This document shows positions 36,560 to 54,434 of a stretch of DNA of 64,000 nucleotides, in pieces. Origin of the DNA: Sitta carolinensis. Taxonomy: Eukaryota; Chordata; Aves; Passeriformes; Sittidae. The DNA is taken from assembly GCA_032173965.1 (NCBI GenBank), contig CM063311.1, forward strand, positions 310,001-374,000. Direction: 5' to 3'. The notes under the pieces are model-generated. The model was not told the DNA's origin, ran no database searches, and worked only from the letters and a program-made list of their open reading frames with translations. Each line of letters opens with the position of its first letter. Position 1 is the first letter of the stretch. Position numbers and translations under genes: made by a program.

Positions 36560-36846
36560 TGTCGCCTCAGCGAGGCGTGGCAACCTGGTTGGGGAACGGC
36601 ACTGAAGGCACCTCAGACTGCTCGGAACAAATGCTCACAAGCATCAATGTGATGGATGGCAAAATGGCAGTTTATTCAGGGTTACACAGCGTTATATGTG
36701 TTGCAGTTCTTGTCATCATATCCGTCCGCTTACGTAATAAGCTTCATACTCTTGGCTAACTTAATATGACTGTTGGTTATGTGGGGGGTGACCCTGTCTT
36801 CCCGTACAGAACGATATCTTCCGTTCACCGCACCCTATCTTCCACA
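36560..36846 (-). mobile_element. ERV LTR, family A, 5' LTR of the central provirus, behind ZF5
   Basis: 287 bp, inserted in the ZF5 tail at the same AATGTGGG site as the other minus units. AATAAA (minus) near 36671-36676. Confidence 0.85.
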
Positions 36847-37008
36847 AATGTGGGACACCAGGGCTCAGCCCACTGTGGGTGCTCCAGGGGGGATGGAGTT
36901 GGGGCAGCGCACGAAGCTCTGCCCGCACTCGGGGCACTCGCAGGGCTTCCCTTACCGGTGCCTCCGCTGGTGCTGGGTGAAGACAGAGCTGGGTGAGAAT
37001 CTCTTCCC

Positions 37009-39339
<2,331 letters not shown>

Positions 39340-39561
39340 TCAAAGTCCCTGTGCCCAAGTCCATCTCTAGCTGTCCCCGACCATCTGGGGTCCATATAAA
39401 CTTCCCAAACACCAACATCCAGCCCTGGAAATGCCTCCCAGGTGTTCCCCGTCTCTGGGGTCTCCCCTTTTGGGGTTTGTGTTTTCCCCCTCCCTGTGGC
39501 TGCTGGGAGTCCCAGGAACACGAAAAGCTCCCCCCTCTTCCCTCTCCCATTTAGGGATGCT

Positions 39562-39828
39562 GGGAGTGACTGGGCTCCTACTGGGAGCGACTGGAATGAC
39601 CCTGCAAGTCCCTGGGCTCATACTGGGAGCGACTGGAATCCCCCTGCAAGTCCCTGGGCTCATACTGGGAGCGACTGGAATCCCCCTGCAAGTCCCTGGG
39701 CTCATACTGGGAGCGACTGGAATCCCCCTGCAAGTCCCTGGGCTCATACTGGGAGCGACTGGAATCCCCCTGCAAGTCCCTGGGCTCATACTGGGAGCGA
39801 CTGGAATCCCCCTGTAAGACCCTGGGCT
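39562..39828. repeat. 42-bp minisatellite, proximal block, ZF5
   Basis: About six very uniform monomers. Confidence 0.95.
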
Positions 39829-40616
39829 TAACGTCGGCTCCGCCGGGAAGGGGCCTGAGAGGTCTCAGGCCAGGATAGCCGGGTCTACCCCAGAGAGGTA
39901 CTCTCCTCAGAGAATGCCTTCCAGGGAGCCAGCGGCTTTCCCTCGGCTAGCCTAGGGTGCCTTAGCAGGGTAGGAGCCACGGCGGGCTACAGTGAATTCA
40001 GCTCAGTGAGTTCAGCTCAGTGAGTTCAGCTCAGTGAGTTCAGCTCAGTGAATTCAGCTCACTGAGTTCAGCTCAGTGAGTTCAGCTCAGTGAGTTCAGC
40101 TCAGTGAATTCAGCTCACTGAGTTCAGCTCAGTGAGTTCAGCTCAGTGAATTCAGCTCAGTGAGTTCAGCTCAGTGAGTTCAGCTCAGTGAATTCAGCTC
40201 AGTGAGTTCAGCTCAGTGAGTTCAGCTCAGTGATCTTGCAAGGCAACCCCTTCACAGCCGGCACGGGGAGAGAGAGATGAGGGACTCGTATGGCCATTCC
40301 ACAGGGGGTAAATTTATTGCAAAGCACCCAGCGGAGGGGAGCCAGTGATGAGAAATCCCCAAAGTCTGGGGAAAAGTACAGAGGTTTTTATAAGGGTACA
40401 TAGGTGGGTGTGGGGGGTACAAACCGATGGGTTACAACAGATCTACATAAAATCCCTCAAAGAATTGTGGTCTCCGTAAACAAAAAGTGTTCTCCTTATT
40501 TAGGGGGTCTGGCCTTTGTTATTGTGTAATGCTCCTTAGCTCTTCAGGAGGCCTGCTTCCCCATCTCAGGGGCCTCCCTCCACGGCAGTGCCGCGGTGCG
40601 CCTGCCAGATCCCACA
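39829..40616 (-). mobile_element. Solo LTR, family B, ZF5 unit
   Basis: TGGGCT (complement of AGCCCA) flanks both ends. The 14-bp array (about 39994-40232) has about 17 monomers. TATA box (minus) near 40389-40396. Confidence 0.7.
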
Positions 40617-40850
40617 TGGGCTCATACTGGGAGCGACTGGAATGACCCTGCAAGACCCTGGGCTCATACTGGGAGCGACTGGAATGACCCTGCAAGACCC
40701 TGGGCTCCTACTGGGAGCGACTGGAATCCCCCTGCAAGTCCCTGGGCTCATAATGGGAGCGACTGGAATGACCCTGCAAGTCCCTGGGCTCATACTGGGA
40801 GCGACTGGAATCCCCCTGCCAGTCCCTGGGCTCATACTGGGAGCAGCCAT
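40617..40850. repeat. 42-bp minisatellite, distal block, ZF5
   Basis: Five to six monomers, running into the CpG island. Confidence 0.95.
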
Positions 40851-41477
40851 TTCCACCACCGCCACCCCCCAACCCATTTCCCGGCCATGCGGCCCCTCCA
40901 GCCCCCAGCACCCCCTGCCTCAGGGACCCTCTCGGGCTGCCCGCTCTGGGGCTCTGGGCTCTCCTCTCTCCGCGGTCCCGCTCGGGGAAGCCGCGGCTCT
41001 CCCGGCGCTCCCCAATCCCGGGGTCCCCCCGCCCCCGCCGCTCCCGCGCGCTCCCCACGCGGCCCCGCCCGAGCTCGGAGGGCCCGGCCCGGGCAGCCCA
41101 ACCCCCACCGCGCCGGGACCCGCAGCCACCCGCCCCCGACGGGGCTCTGCCCACACCGGCACCGCCACCGCACAAAAACACCTCCCGGACACCCCCCCAT
41201 GTCCCCCCAAAGGCCACCTGCGCCTCGCCTTTGGAGCCCCGCGAGCTCCGAACATCCCCCCAAAAAACCCCAAACCCAGCCACCCGCCGGGCTCTTGGGG
41301 CCGAGCTGCCCCTCCCCGGCCACCTGCGGGATGCGGGCCAGGGGCCCGGGGGCGCTGCGAGTGCAGGCGGCGCTGGAGCCGCGCGCTTGGCGCTGTGCTC
41401 TTGTGCTGCTGCTTCCCGCTGCCGCTCGGCCTCTGCCTCCCTCCCTGCTGCTCCTGCCCCGCTGCGAGCCCGAGGCG
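40851..41477 (-). promoter_or_regulatory. CpG-island promoter and candidate first exon of ZF5
   Basis: Candidate exon ends at 41324 with the GT donor at 41323-41322 on the minus strand. Confidence 0.5.
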
Positions 41478-41756
41478 GGAGGGGAAAGGAAAGGGCGGGA
41501 AGCGTGAGGGGAAAGGGGCGGGGCCAAGGACAGGGCGGGAAGCGTGAGGGGAAAGGGGCGGGGCCAAGGACAGGGCGGGCCCGGGAGGGGAAAGGGGCGG
41601 GGCCAAGGACAGGGCGGGCCCGGGAGGGAAAGGGGCGGGACCAAGGACAGGGCGGGCAGCGGGAGGGGAAAGGGGCGGGGCCAAGGAGAGGGCGGGAAGC
41701 GTGAGGGGAAAGGGGCGGGGCCAAGGACAGGGCGGGAAGCGTGAGGGGAAAGTGGG
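41478..41756 (-). repeat. GC-box array upstream of ZF5 (about 7 copies)
   Basis: 39-bp monomers; one monomer lost the second C of the GC box (GGGGCGGGACC near 41635), as in the ZF6 and ZF7 arrays. Confidence 0.75.
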
Positions 41757-41927
41757 GGTGTTTGGTGGGACCAGGACCCCAAACTCAGCGTTTTGGGGGG
41801 CTCAGGACCCCAAACTCAGGGTTTCACAGGGCTCAAGACCCTAAACTCGGGTTTTGGCGGGCTCAGGACCACAAAGTCGGGGTTTTGGGGGGACCAGGAC
41901 CCCCAGATGGGGTTTTTTTTTGGGGAG
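41757..41927. repeat. 'GGGGTCTTGAGCCC' minisatellite, ZF5 unit
   Basis: Four to five monomers between the GC boxes and the orphan exon. Confidence 0.85.
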
Positions 41928-42074
41928 TCACTTCCGCCGGGCGTGGTCGGGGTCGCGCCGGGGCAGCCCCTCGTCGGTACAGGAGGTGGTGAGGAGCCCC
42001 TGGTGCCACCGGGCCAGCTCGGCGTGTTCCTGCGCGCTGGCGGCCAGCGCCCGCAGCCAGCCCTGCATGTCCTC
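41928..42074 (-). CDS. Orphan 48-codon terminal exon, ZF5 unit
   Basis: Open frame with stop at 41928-41930. The last residue is Lys instead of Arg. The C tract before the acceptor is broken (CCCCCACCCGCAG). Confidence 0.4.
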   Translation of the reverse strand, partial: EDMQGWLRALAASAQEHAELARWHQGLLTTSCTDEGLPRRDPDHARRK

Positions 42075-42478
42075 CTGCGGGTGGGGGAACTGGCTAAGGG
42101 ACCCGTAAAATGGGGTCAGGGACCCCCAAAATGCGGTTAGGGGTGCAGAAAAGTCGGTTTGGGACACCGAAAATGGGTTTAGGGGTGCAGGAAATGGGGT
42201 TACAGGTGCAAAAAATGGGGTCAGGGAACCCCAAAATGGGGTTCGGGGAGGAGAAAACGCGGACAGGCTTCCCAAAAATGGGGCTATGGGTGCAGAAAAT
42301 GGGGTTAGGCAACACGAAAACGGGTCAGGGACCCCAAAAATGGTGTTAAGGACCTCGAAAATGGGGTGAGGGACAGAGAAAATGGGGTTAGGGGTGCAGG
42401 AAACTGGGTTAGGGTACCCGAAAATGGGGTCAGAGACCCCGAAAATGCAGTTAGGGCTGCAGGAAATTATTATTATTT
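42075..42478. repeat. 21-bp minisatellite, between ZF6 gag and the orphan exon
   Basis: About 18 monomers, including a divergent GGAGGAGAAAACGCGG variant near 42245 shared by the copies at 50280 and 57080. Confidence 0.85.
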
Positions 42479-42480
42479 CT

Positions 42481-43479
42481 CTCCAGTCTGTGAGCAGAGT
42501 TCGTTCTTTTTCTAGCTTCTCTTTACCCCAAGCAGTAGTATTGGAATCACCGATTCTGTGTGCCTCCAGCCTCTCTTCCTCAGAGCCAGTCACAGACCAC
42601 TCACCACGCCACTCGTCCCAGCTGCGGTCCACACTCAGAGCCAGAAGTCGACTGTCTGGACACTTCCAAACTCCGGATCCATTGCCTTGGGCTCCACCCC
42701 CGCCCCTTTTCCCTGGGATTTCCCTCCCCCTTTGCCCGCCCCGCTCCTGCCGAGGGAGGTTCTTACATTATAGGGATACACTTAGCGGCGGACACTTGCA
42801 ATGGGCTTTTCTTTTCCACTATCAACTCTACTCTTCCCCTCCTCCCAACTTTCCTTACCTTCACTTTTATCTCTAACATTCCTGGACTCCGCATTCCGTA
42901 CACCAGGGTTATCTACACCCCGCCCTTCGTCCTGCTGCCCAGCGCCATTTTGGGGGGCAGAAGGCGGAGGTCTTTACCAGAGTTTTTCGGGATCTGACCC
43001 GTCCGTGGTGTGCCCGGGCTCATCTTGTGAGGATTTCTGTTGTTCCACGGACGAGTTACAGTCAGGGGAACAACCGGGGACGGGGCTGGGTTGTCACGGG
43101 GGTGAGGGGGAACGCCCCTGCTCTCGGGAGTTGTTGAACTCAGCGATGTCGCAGCTGTCCGCGGTTTGTGTGGCTGCCCCGATTCCCAGCTTTGGCACAG
43201 CAAGCACACATTGCTGAGCGCCTCTCCAGGTCTCTTGCTCTTGCACAGCTTTTTGCAGAGCCTGTTTGACTCTCCCCCACGATTTAAGGTTTTTCCCACT
43301 CCCGGACGACATAGCAGCTGAAGCATTGGTGCCTTTCCCCCATATTTCTGGGTGCACAATCTCCACCGGACGGTCAATGACACCAATTTGTAAAAGCCAC
43401 GTAACGGCAGAAGGAAAATCTTTAGGCTTCCAATCAATTGACTATGAAACTGCGATACGACCTTCACGAGGGCTTCCAT
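42481..43479 (-). pseudogene. Truncated ERV gag behind ZF6
   Basis: Collinear with 6945-7945, opposite orientation. TTTACCAGAG near 42973 and ATACACTTAG near 42777 are private or partly shared changes. Primer-binding-site-like sequence at about 43576-43593. Confidence 0.55.
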
Positions 43480-43595
43480 CCTCCTCGCCGGTCCGGGAGC
43501 GTCCTCCCCGCCGGGCTGGTCCAGCTGCTACGGCCGCTGTTCACCCGTCCAGGCGATCCCCGTTTCCCAGATGAATCCCGGGATTCAGCACCATT

Positions 43596-43882
43596 TGTCG
43601 CCTCAGCGAGGCGTGGCGACCTGGTTGGGGAACGGCACAGCAGCCACCTCAGACTGCTCGGAACAAATGCTCACAAGAATCAATGTGATGGATGGCAAAA
43701 TGGCAGTTTATTCAGGATTACACAGCGTTAGATGTGTTGCAGTTCTTGTCATCATATCCGTCCGCTTACGTAATAAGCTTCAAACTCTTGGCTAACTTAA
43801 TATGACTGTTGGTTATGTGGGGGGTGACCCTGTCTTCCCGTACAGAACGATATCTTCCGTTCACCGCACCCTATCTTCCATA
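43596..43882 (-). mobile_element. ERV LTR, family A, behind ZF6
   Basis: 287 bp. The outer end reads TTCCATA, a change shared with the copies behind ZF7, ZF8 and ZF9. Confidence 0.85.
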
Positions 43883-44044
43883 AATGTGGGACACCAGGGC
43901 TCTGCCTGATGTGGGTGCTCCAGGGGGGATGGAGTTGGGGCAGCGCACGAAGCTCTGCCCGCACTCGGGGCACTCGCAGGGCTTCCCTTACCGGTGCCTC
44001 CGCTGGTGCTGGGTGAAGACAGAGCTGGGTGAGAATCTCTTCCC

Positions 44045-46339
<2,295 letters not shown>

Positions 46340-46598
46340 CTGGTTTGGGAAAAACAAGGGCTGAGCATGTGGAATGTCAAAGTCCCTGTGCCCAAGTCCA
46401 TCTCTAGCTGTCCCCGACCATCTGGGGTCCATATAAACTTCCCAAACACCAACATCCAGCCCTGGAAATGCCTCCCAGGTGTTCCCCGTCTCTGGGGTCT
46501 CCCCTTTTGGGGTTTGTGTTTTCCCCCTCCCTGTGGCTGCTGGGAGTCCCAGGAACACGAAAAGCTCCCCCCTCTTCCCTCTCCCATTTAGGGATGCT

Positions 46599-46864
46599 GG
46601 GAGTGACTGGGCTCCTACTGGGAGCGACTGGAATGACCCTGCAAGTCCCTGGGCTCATACTGGGAGCGACTGGAATCCCCTGCAAGTCCCTGGGCTCATA
46701 CTGGGAGCGACTGGAATCCCCCTGCAAGTCCCTGGGCTCATACTGGGAGCGACTGGAATCCCCCTGCAAGTCCCTGGGCTCCTACTGGGAGCGACTGGAA
46801 TCCCCCTGCAAGTCCCTGGGCTCATACTGGGAGCGACTGGAATCCCCCTGTAAGACCCTGGGCT
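46599..46864. repeat. 42-bp minisatellite, proximal block, ZF6
   Basis: About six monomers; one base is missing at about 46680. Confidence 0.95.
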
Positions 46865-47683
46865 TAACGTCGGCTCCGCCGGGAAGGGGCCTGAGAGGTC
46901 TCAGGCCAGGATAGCCGGGTCTACCCCAGAGAGGTACTCTCCTCAGAGAATGCCTTCCAGGGAGCCAGCGGCTTTCCCTCGGCTAGCCTAGGGGTGCCTT
47001 AGCAGGGTAGGAGCCACGGCGGGCTACAGTGAATTCAGCTCAGTGAGTTCAGCTCAGTGAGTTCAGCTCAGTGAGTTCAGCTCAGTGAATTCAGCTCAGT
47101 GAGTTCAGCTCAGTGAATTCAGCTCACTGAGTTCAGCTCAGTGAGTTCAGCTCAGTGAGTTCAGCTCAGTGAATTCAGCTCACTGAGTTCAGCTCAGTGA
47201 GTTCAGCTCAGTGAATTCAGCTCAGTGAGTTCAGCTCAGTGAGTTCAGCTCAGTGAATTCAGCTCAGTGAGTTCAGCTCAGTGAGTTCAGCTCAGTGATC
47301 TTGCAAGGCAACCCCTTCACAGCCGGCACGGGGAGAGAGAGATGAGGGACTCGTATGGCCATTCCACAGGGGGTAAATTTATTGCAAAGCACCCAGCGGA
47401 GGGGAGCCAGTGATGAGAAATCCCCAAAGTCTGGGGAAAAGTACAGAGGTTTTTATAAGGGTACATAGGTGGGTGTGGGGGGGTACAAACCGATGGGTTA
47501 CAACAGATCTACATAAAATCCCTCAAAGAATTGTGGGTCTCCGTAAACAAAAAGTGTTCTCCTTATTTAGGGGGTCTGGCCTTTGTTATTGTGTAATGCT
47601 CCTTAGCTCTTCAGGAGGCCTGCTTCCCCATCTCAGGGGCCTCCCTCCACGGCAGTGCCGCGGTGCGCCTGCCAGATCCCACA
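46865..47683 (-). mobile_element. Solo LTR, family B, ZF6 unit, copy 1
   Basis: The longest copy: about 19 14-bp monomers (47030-47298). Its distal part shares TTATTTAGGGGG and GGTGCGCCTGCC with the ZF5 copy, marking the two as closest relatives. Confidence 0.7.
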
Positions 47684-47938
47684 TGGGCTCATACTGGAGC
47701 GACTGGAATGACCTGCAAGACCCTGGGCTCATACTGGGAGCGACTGGAATGACCCTGCAAGACCCTGGGCTCCTACTGGGAGCGACTGGAATCCCCTGCA
47801 AGTCCCTGGGCTCATAATGGGAGCGACTGGAATCCCCCTGCAAGTCCCTGGGCTCATACTGGGAGCGACTGGAATCCCCCTGCAAGTCCCTGGGCTCATA
47901 CTGGGAGCGACTGGAATCCCCCTGTAAGACCCTGGGCT
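47684..47938. repeat. 42-bp minisatellite between two family B LTRs
   Basis: About six monomers, with small losses near 47695 and 47712. Confidence 0.95.
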
Positions 47939-48644
47939 TAACGTCGGCTCCGCCGGGAAGGGGCCTGAGAGGTCTCAGGCCAGGATAGCCGGGTCTACCC
48001 CAGAGAGGTACTCTCCTCAGAGGATGCCTTCCAGGGAGCCAGCGGCTTTCCCTCGGCTAGCCTAGGGGTGCCTTAGCAGGGTAGGAGCCACGGCGGGCTA
48101 CAGTGAATTCAGCTCAGTGAGTTCAGCTCAGTGAATTCAGCTCAGTGAGTTCAGCTCAGTGAATTCAGCTCACTGAGTTCAGCTCAGTGAATTCAGCTCA
48201 GTGAATTCAGCTCAGTGAGTTCAGCTCAGTCAGTTCAGCTCAGTGAGTTCAGCTCAGTGATCTTGCAAGGCAACCCCTTCACAGCCGGCACGGGGAGAGA
48301 GAGATGAGGGACTCGTATGGCCATTCCACAGGGGTAAATTTATTGCAAAGCACCCAGCGGAGGGGAGACAGTGATGAGAAATCCCCAAAGTCTGGGGAAA
48401 AGTACAGAGGTTTTTATAAGGGTACATAGGTGGGTGTGGGGGGGTACAAACCGATGGGTTACAACAGATCTACATAAAATCTTTCAAAGAATTGTGGGTC
48501 TCCGTAAACAAAAAGTGTTCTCCTTATCTAGGGGGTCTGGCCTTTGTTATTGTGTAATGCTCCTTATCTCTTCAGGAGGCCCGCTTCCCCATCTCAGGGG
48601 CCTCCCTCCACGGCAGTGCCGCGGTGGGCCTGCCAGATCCCACA
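47939..48644 (-). mobile_element. Solo LTR, family B, ZF6 unit, copy 2
   Basis: A second complete LTR in the same promoter interval, with its own TGGGCT flanks and about 11 14-bp monomers. Its distal end (TTATCTAGGGGG, GGTGGGCCTGCC) matches the plus-half type, so the two LTRs are not simple copies of each other. Confidence 0.7.
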
Positions 48645-48870
48645 TGGGCTCATACTGGGAGCGACTGGAATGACCCTGCAAGTCCCTGGGCTCATACTGG
48701 GAGCGACTGGAATCCCCCTGCCAGTCCCTGGGCTCATACTGGGAGCGACTGGAATCCCCCTGCCAGTCCCTGGGCTCATACTGGGAGCGACTGGAATCCC
48801 CCTGCCAGTCCCTGGGCTCATACTGGGAGCGACTGGACTCCCCGTGCAAGTCCCTGGGCTCATACTGGGA
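48645..48870. repeat. 42-bp minisatellite, distal block, ZF6
   Basis: Five to six monomers, three carrying the CTGCCAGTCC variant. Confidence 0.95.
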
Positions 48871-49507
48871 GCAGCCATTTCCACCACCGCCACCCCCCAA
48901 CCCATTTCCCGGCCATGCGGCCCCTCCAGCCCCCAGCACCCCCTGCCTCAGGGACCCTCTCGGCCTGCCCGCTCTGGGGCTCTGGGCTCTCCTCTCTCCG
49001 CGGTCCCGCTCGGGGAAGCCGCGGCTCTCCCGGCGCTCCCCAATCCCGGGGTCCCCCCGCCCCCGCCGCTCCCGCGCGCTCCCCACGCGGCCCCGCCCGA
49101 GCTCGGAGGGCCCGGCCCGGGCAGCCCAACCCCCACCGCGCCGGGACCCGCAGCCACCCGCCCCCGACGGGGCTCTGCCCACACCGGCACCGCCACCGCA
49201 CAAAAACACCTCCCGGACACCCCGCCATGTCCCCCCAAAGGCCACCTGCGCCTCGCCTTTGGAGCCCCGCGAGCTCCGAACATCCCCCCCAAAAAACCCC
49301 AAACCCAGCCACCCGCCGGGCTCTTGGGGCCGAGCTGCCCCTCCCCGGCCACCTGCGGGATGCGGGCCAGGGGCCCGGGGGCGCTGCGAGTGCAGGCGGC
49401 GCTGGAGCCGCGCGCTTGGCGCTGTGCTCTTGTGCTGCTGCTTCCCGCTGCCGCTCGGCCTCTGCCTCCCTCCCTGCTGCTCCTGCCCCGCTGCGAGCCC
49501 GAGGCGG
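48871..49507 (-). promoter_or_regulatory. CpG-island promoter and candidate first exon of ZF6
   Basis: Candidate exon ends at 49353. Differs from the ZF5 copy by single substitutions such as CGGCCTGCC for CGGGCTGCC near 48961. Confidence 0.5.
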
Positions 49508-49786
49508 GAGGGGAAAGGAAAGGGCGGGAAGCGTGAGGGGAAAGGGGCGGGGACAAGGACAGGGCGGGAAGCGTGAGGGGAAAGGGGCGGGGCCAAGGAC
49601 AGGGCGGGCCCGGGAGGGGAAAGGGGCGGGGCCAAGGACAGGGCGGGCCCGGGAGGGGAAAGGGGCGGGACCAAGGACAGGGCGGGCAGCGGGAGGGGAA
49701 AGGGGCGGGGCCAAGGAGAGGGCGGGAAGCGTGAGGGGAAAGGGGCGGGGCCAAGGACAGGGCGGGAAGCGTGAGGGGAAAGTGGG
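49508..49786 (-). repeat. GC-box array upstream of ZF6 (about 7 copies)
   Basis: Monomer order is the same as at 41478-41756. Confidence 0.75.
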
Positions 49787-49957
49787 GGTGTTTGGTGGGA
49801 CCAGGACCCCAAACTCAGCGTTTTGGGGGGCTCAGGACCCCAAACTCAGGGTTTCACAGGGCTCAAGACCCTAAACTCGGGTTTTGGCGGGCTCAGGACC
49901 ACAAAGTCGGGGTTTTGGGGGGACCAGGACCCCCAGATGGGGTTTTTTTTTGGGGAG
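49787..49957. repeat. 'GGGGTCTTGAGCCC' minisatellite, ZF6 unit
   Basis: Matches 41757-41927. Confidence 0.85.
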
Positions 49958-50104
49958 TCACTTCCGCCGGGCGTGGTCGGGGTCGCGCCGGGGCAGCCCC
50001 TCGTCGGTACAGGAGGTGGTGAGGAGCCCCTGGTGCCACCGGGCCAGCTCGGCGTGTTCCTGCGCGCTGGCGGCCAGCGCCCGCAGCCAGCCCTGCATGT
50101 CCTC
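49958..50104 (-). CDS. Orphan 48-codon terminal exon, ZF6 unit
   Basis: Open, ending in Lys before TGA; uninterrupted C tract before the acceptor. Confidence 0.4.
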   Translation of the reverse strand, partial: EDMQGWLRALAASAQEHAELARWHQGLLTTSCTDEGLPRRDPDHARRK

Positions 50105-50505
50105 CTGCGGGGGGGGGAACTGGCTAAGGGACCCGTAAAATGGGGTCAGGGACCCCCAAAATGCGGTTAGGGGTGCAGAAAAGTCGGTTTGGGACACCGA
50201 AAATGGGTTTAGGGGTGCAGGAAATGGGGTTACAGGTGCAAAAAATGGGGTCAGGGAACCCCAAAATGGGGTTCGGGGAGGAGAAAACGCGGACAGGCTT
50301 CCCAAAAATGGGGCTATGGGTGCAGAAAATGGGGTTAGGCAACACGAAAACGGGGTCAGGGACCCCAAAAATGGTGTTAAGGACCTCGAAAATGGGGTGA
50401 GGGACAGAGAAAATGGGGTTAGGGGTGCAGGAAACTGGGTTAGGGTACCCGAAAATGGGGTCAGAGACCCCGAAAATGCAGTTAGGGCTGCAGGAAATTA
50501 TTATT
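50105..50505. repeat. 21-bp minisatellite, between ZF7 gag and the orphan exon
   Basis: About 18 monomers, matching 42075-42478. Confidence 0.85.
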
Positions 50506-50514
50506 ATTTCTCTC

Positions 50515-51510
50515 CAGTCTGTGAGCAGAGTTCGTTCTTTTTCTAGCTTCTCTTTACCCCAAGCAGTAGTATTGGAATCACCGATTCTGTGTGCCTCCAG
50601 CCTCTCTTCCTCAGAGCCAGTCACAGACCACTCACCACGCCACTCGTCCCAGCTGCGGTCCACACTCAGAGCCAGAAGTCGACTGTCTGGACACTTCCAA
50701 ACTCCGGATCCATTGCCTTGGGCTCCACCCCCGCCCCTTTTCCCTGGGATTTCCCTCCCCCTTTGCCCGCCCCGCCTCCTGCCGAGGGAGGTTCTTACAT
50801 TATAGGGATGCACTTAGCGGCGGACACTTGCAATGGGCTTTTCTTTTCCACTATCAACTCTACTCTTCCCTCCTCCCAACTTTCCTTACCTTCACTTTTA
50901 TCTCTAACATTCCTGGACTCCGCATTCCGCACACCAGGGTTATCTACACCCCGCCCTTCGTCCTGCTGCCCAGCGCCATTTTGGGGGGCAGAAGGCGGAG
51001 GTCTTTACCAGAGTTTTTCGGGATCTGACCCGTCCGTGGTGTGCCCGGGCTCATCTTGTGAGGATTTCTGTTGTTCCACGGACGAGTTACAGTCAGGGGA
51101 ACAACCGGGGACGGGGCTGGGTTGTCGCGGGGGTGAGGGGGAACGCCCCTGCTCTCGGGAGTTGTTGAACTCAGCGATGTCGCAGCTGTCCGCGGTTTGT
51201 GTGGCTGCCCCGATTCCCAGCTTTGGCACAGCAAGCACACATTGCTGAGCGCCTCTCCAGGTCTCTTGCTCTTGCACAGCTTTTTGCAGAGCCTGTTTGA
51301 CTCTCCCCCACGATTTAAGGTTTTTCCCACTCCCGGACGACATAGCAGCTGAAGCATTGGTGCCTTTCCCCCATATTTCTGGGTGCACAATCTCCACCGG
51401 ACGGTCAATGACACCAATTTGTAAAAGCCACGTAACGGCAGAAGGAAAATCTTTAGGCTTCCAATCAATTGACTATGAAACTGCGATACGACCTTCACGA
51501 GGGCTTCCAT
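50515..51510 (-). pseudogene. Truncated ERV gag behind ZF7
   Basis: Shares TTTACCAGAG (about 51004) with the ZF6 copy. A base is lost near 50870 (CTTCCCTCC), shifting the gag frame there. Primer-binding-site-like sequence at about 51606-51623. Confidence 0.55.
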
Positions 51511-51625
51511 CCTCCTCGCCGGTCCGGGAGCGTCCTCCCCGCCGGGCTGGTCCAGCTGCTACGGCCGCTGTTCACCCGTCCAGGCGATCCCCGTTTCCAG
51601 ATGAATCCCGGGATTCAGCACCATT

Positions 51626-51912
51626 TGTCGCCTCAGCGAGGCGTGGCGACCTGGTTGGGGAACGGCACTGAAGGCACCTCAGACTGCTCGGACCAAATGC
51701 TCACAAGCATCAATGGGATGGATGGCAAAATGGCAGTTTATTCAGGGTTACACAGCGTTAGATGTGTTGCAGTTCTTGTCATCATATCCGTCCGCTTACG
51801 TAATAAGCTTCATACTCTTGGCTAACTTAATATGACTGTTGGTTATGTGGGGGGTGACCCTGTCTTCCCGTACAGAACGATATCTTCCGTTCACCGCACC
51901 CTATCTTCCATA
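51626..51912 (-). mobile_element. ERV LTR, family A, behind ZF7
   Basis: 287 bp. Contains ACTGAAGGCACC where the ZF6 copy has ACAGCAGCCACC; the former is shared with 36560-36846 and 58431-58717. Confidence 0.85.
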
Positions 51913-52074
51913 AATGTGGGACACCAGGGCTCTGCCTGATGTGGGTGCTCCAGGGGGGATGGAGTTGGGGCAGCGCACGAAGCTCTGCCCGCACTCGGGG
52001 CACTCGCAGGGCTTCCCTTACCGGTGCCTCCGCTGGTGCTGGGTGAAGACAGAGCTGGGTGAGAATCTCTTCCC

Positions 52075-53782
<1,708 letters not shown>

Positions 53783-54041
53783 CTGGTTTGGGAAAAACAA
53801 GGGCTGAGCATGTGGAATGTCAAAGTCCCTGTGCAAAAGTGAATCTCTAGCTGTCCCCGGCCATCTGGGGTCCATAAAAACCTCCCAAACACCAACATCC
53901 AGCCCTGGAAATGCCTCCCAGGTGTTCCCCGTCTCTGGGGTCTCCCCTTTTGGGGTTTGTGTTTCCCCCTTCCCTCTGGCTGCTGGGAGTCCCAGGAACA
54001 CGAAAAGCTCCCCCCTCTTCCCTCTCCCATTTAGGGATGCT

Positions 54042-54434
54042 GGGAGTGACTGGGCTCCTACTGGGAGTGACTGGAATGACCCTGCAAGACCCTGGGCTCA
54101 TACTGGGAGCAACAGGAATCCCCCTGCAAGTCCCTGGGCTCATACTGAAAGCGACTGGAATCCCCCTGCAAGTCCCTGGGCTCATACTGGGAGCGACTGG
54201 AATCCCCCTGCAAGTCCCTGGGCTCATACTGGGAGCGACTGGAATCCCCCTGTAAGACCCTGGGCTCATACTGGGAGCGACTGGAATCCCCCTGCAAGTC
54301 CCTGGGCTCCTACTGGGAGCGACTGGAATGACCCTGCAAGTCCCTGGGCTCATACTGGGAGCGACTGGAATCCCCCTGTAAGACCCTGGGCTCATACTGG
54401 GAGCGACTGGAATCCCCCTGTAAGACCCTGGGCT
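54042..54434. repeat. 42-bp minisatellite, proximal block, ZF7
   Basis: About nine monomers; includes the ACAGGAATCC variant near 54110 that is also in the ZF1 proximal block. Confidence 0.95.

Noticed and set aside
42110..42470. GGGGTTAGGG motifs as interstitial telomere repeat
   Set aside because: TTAGGG occurs once per 21- or 42-bp monomer, not in tandem hexamers.
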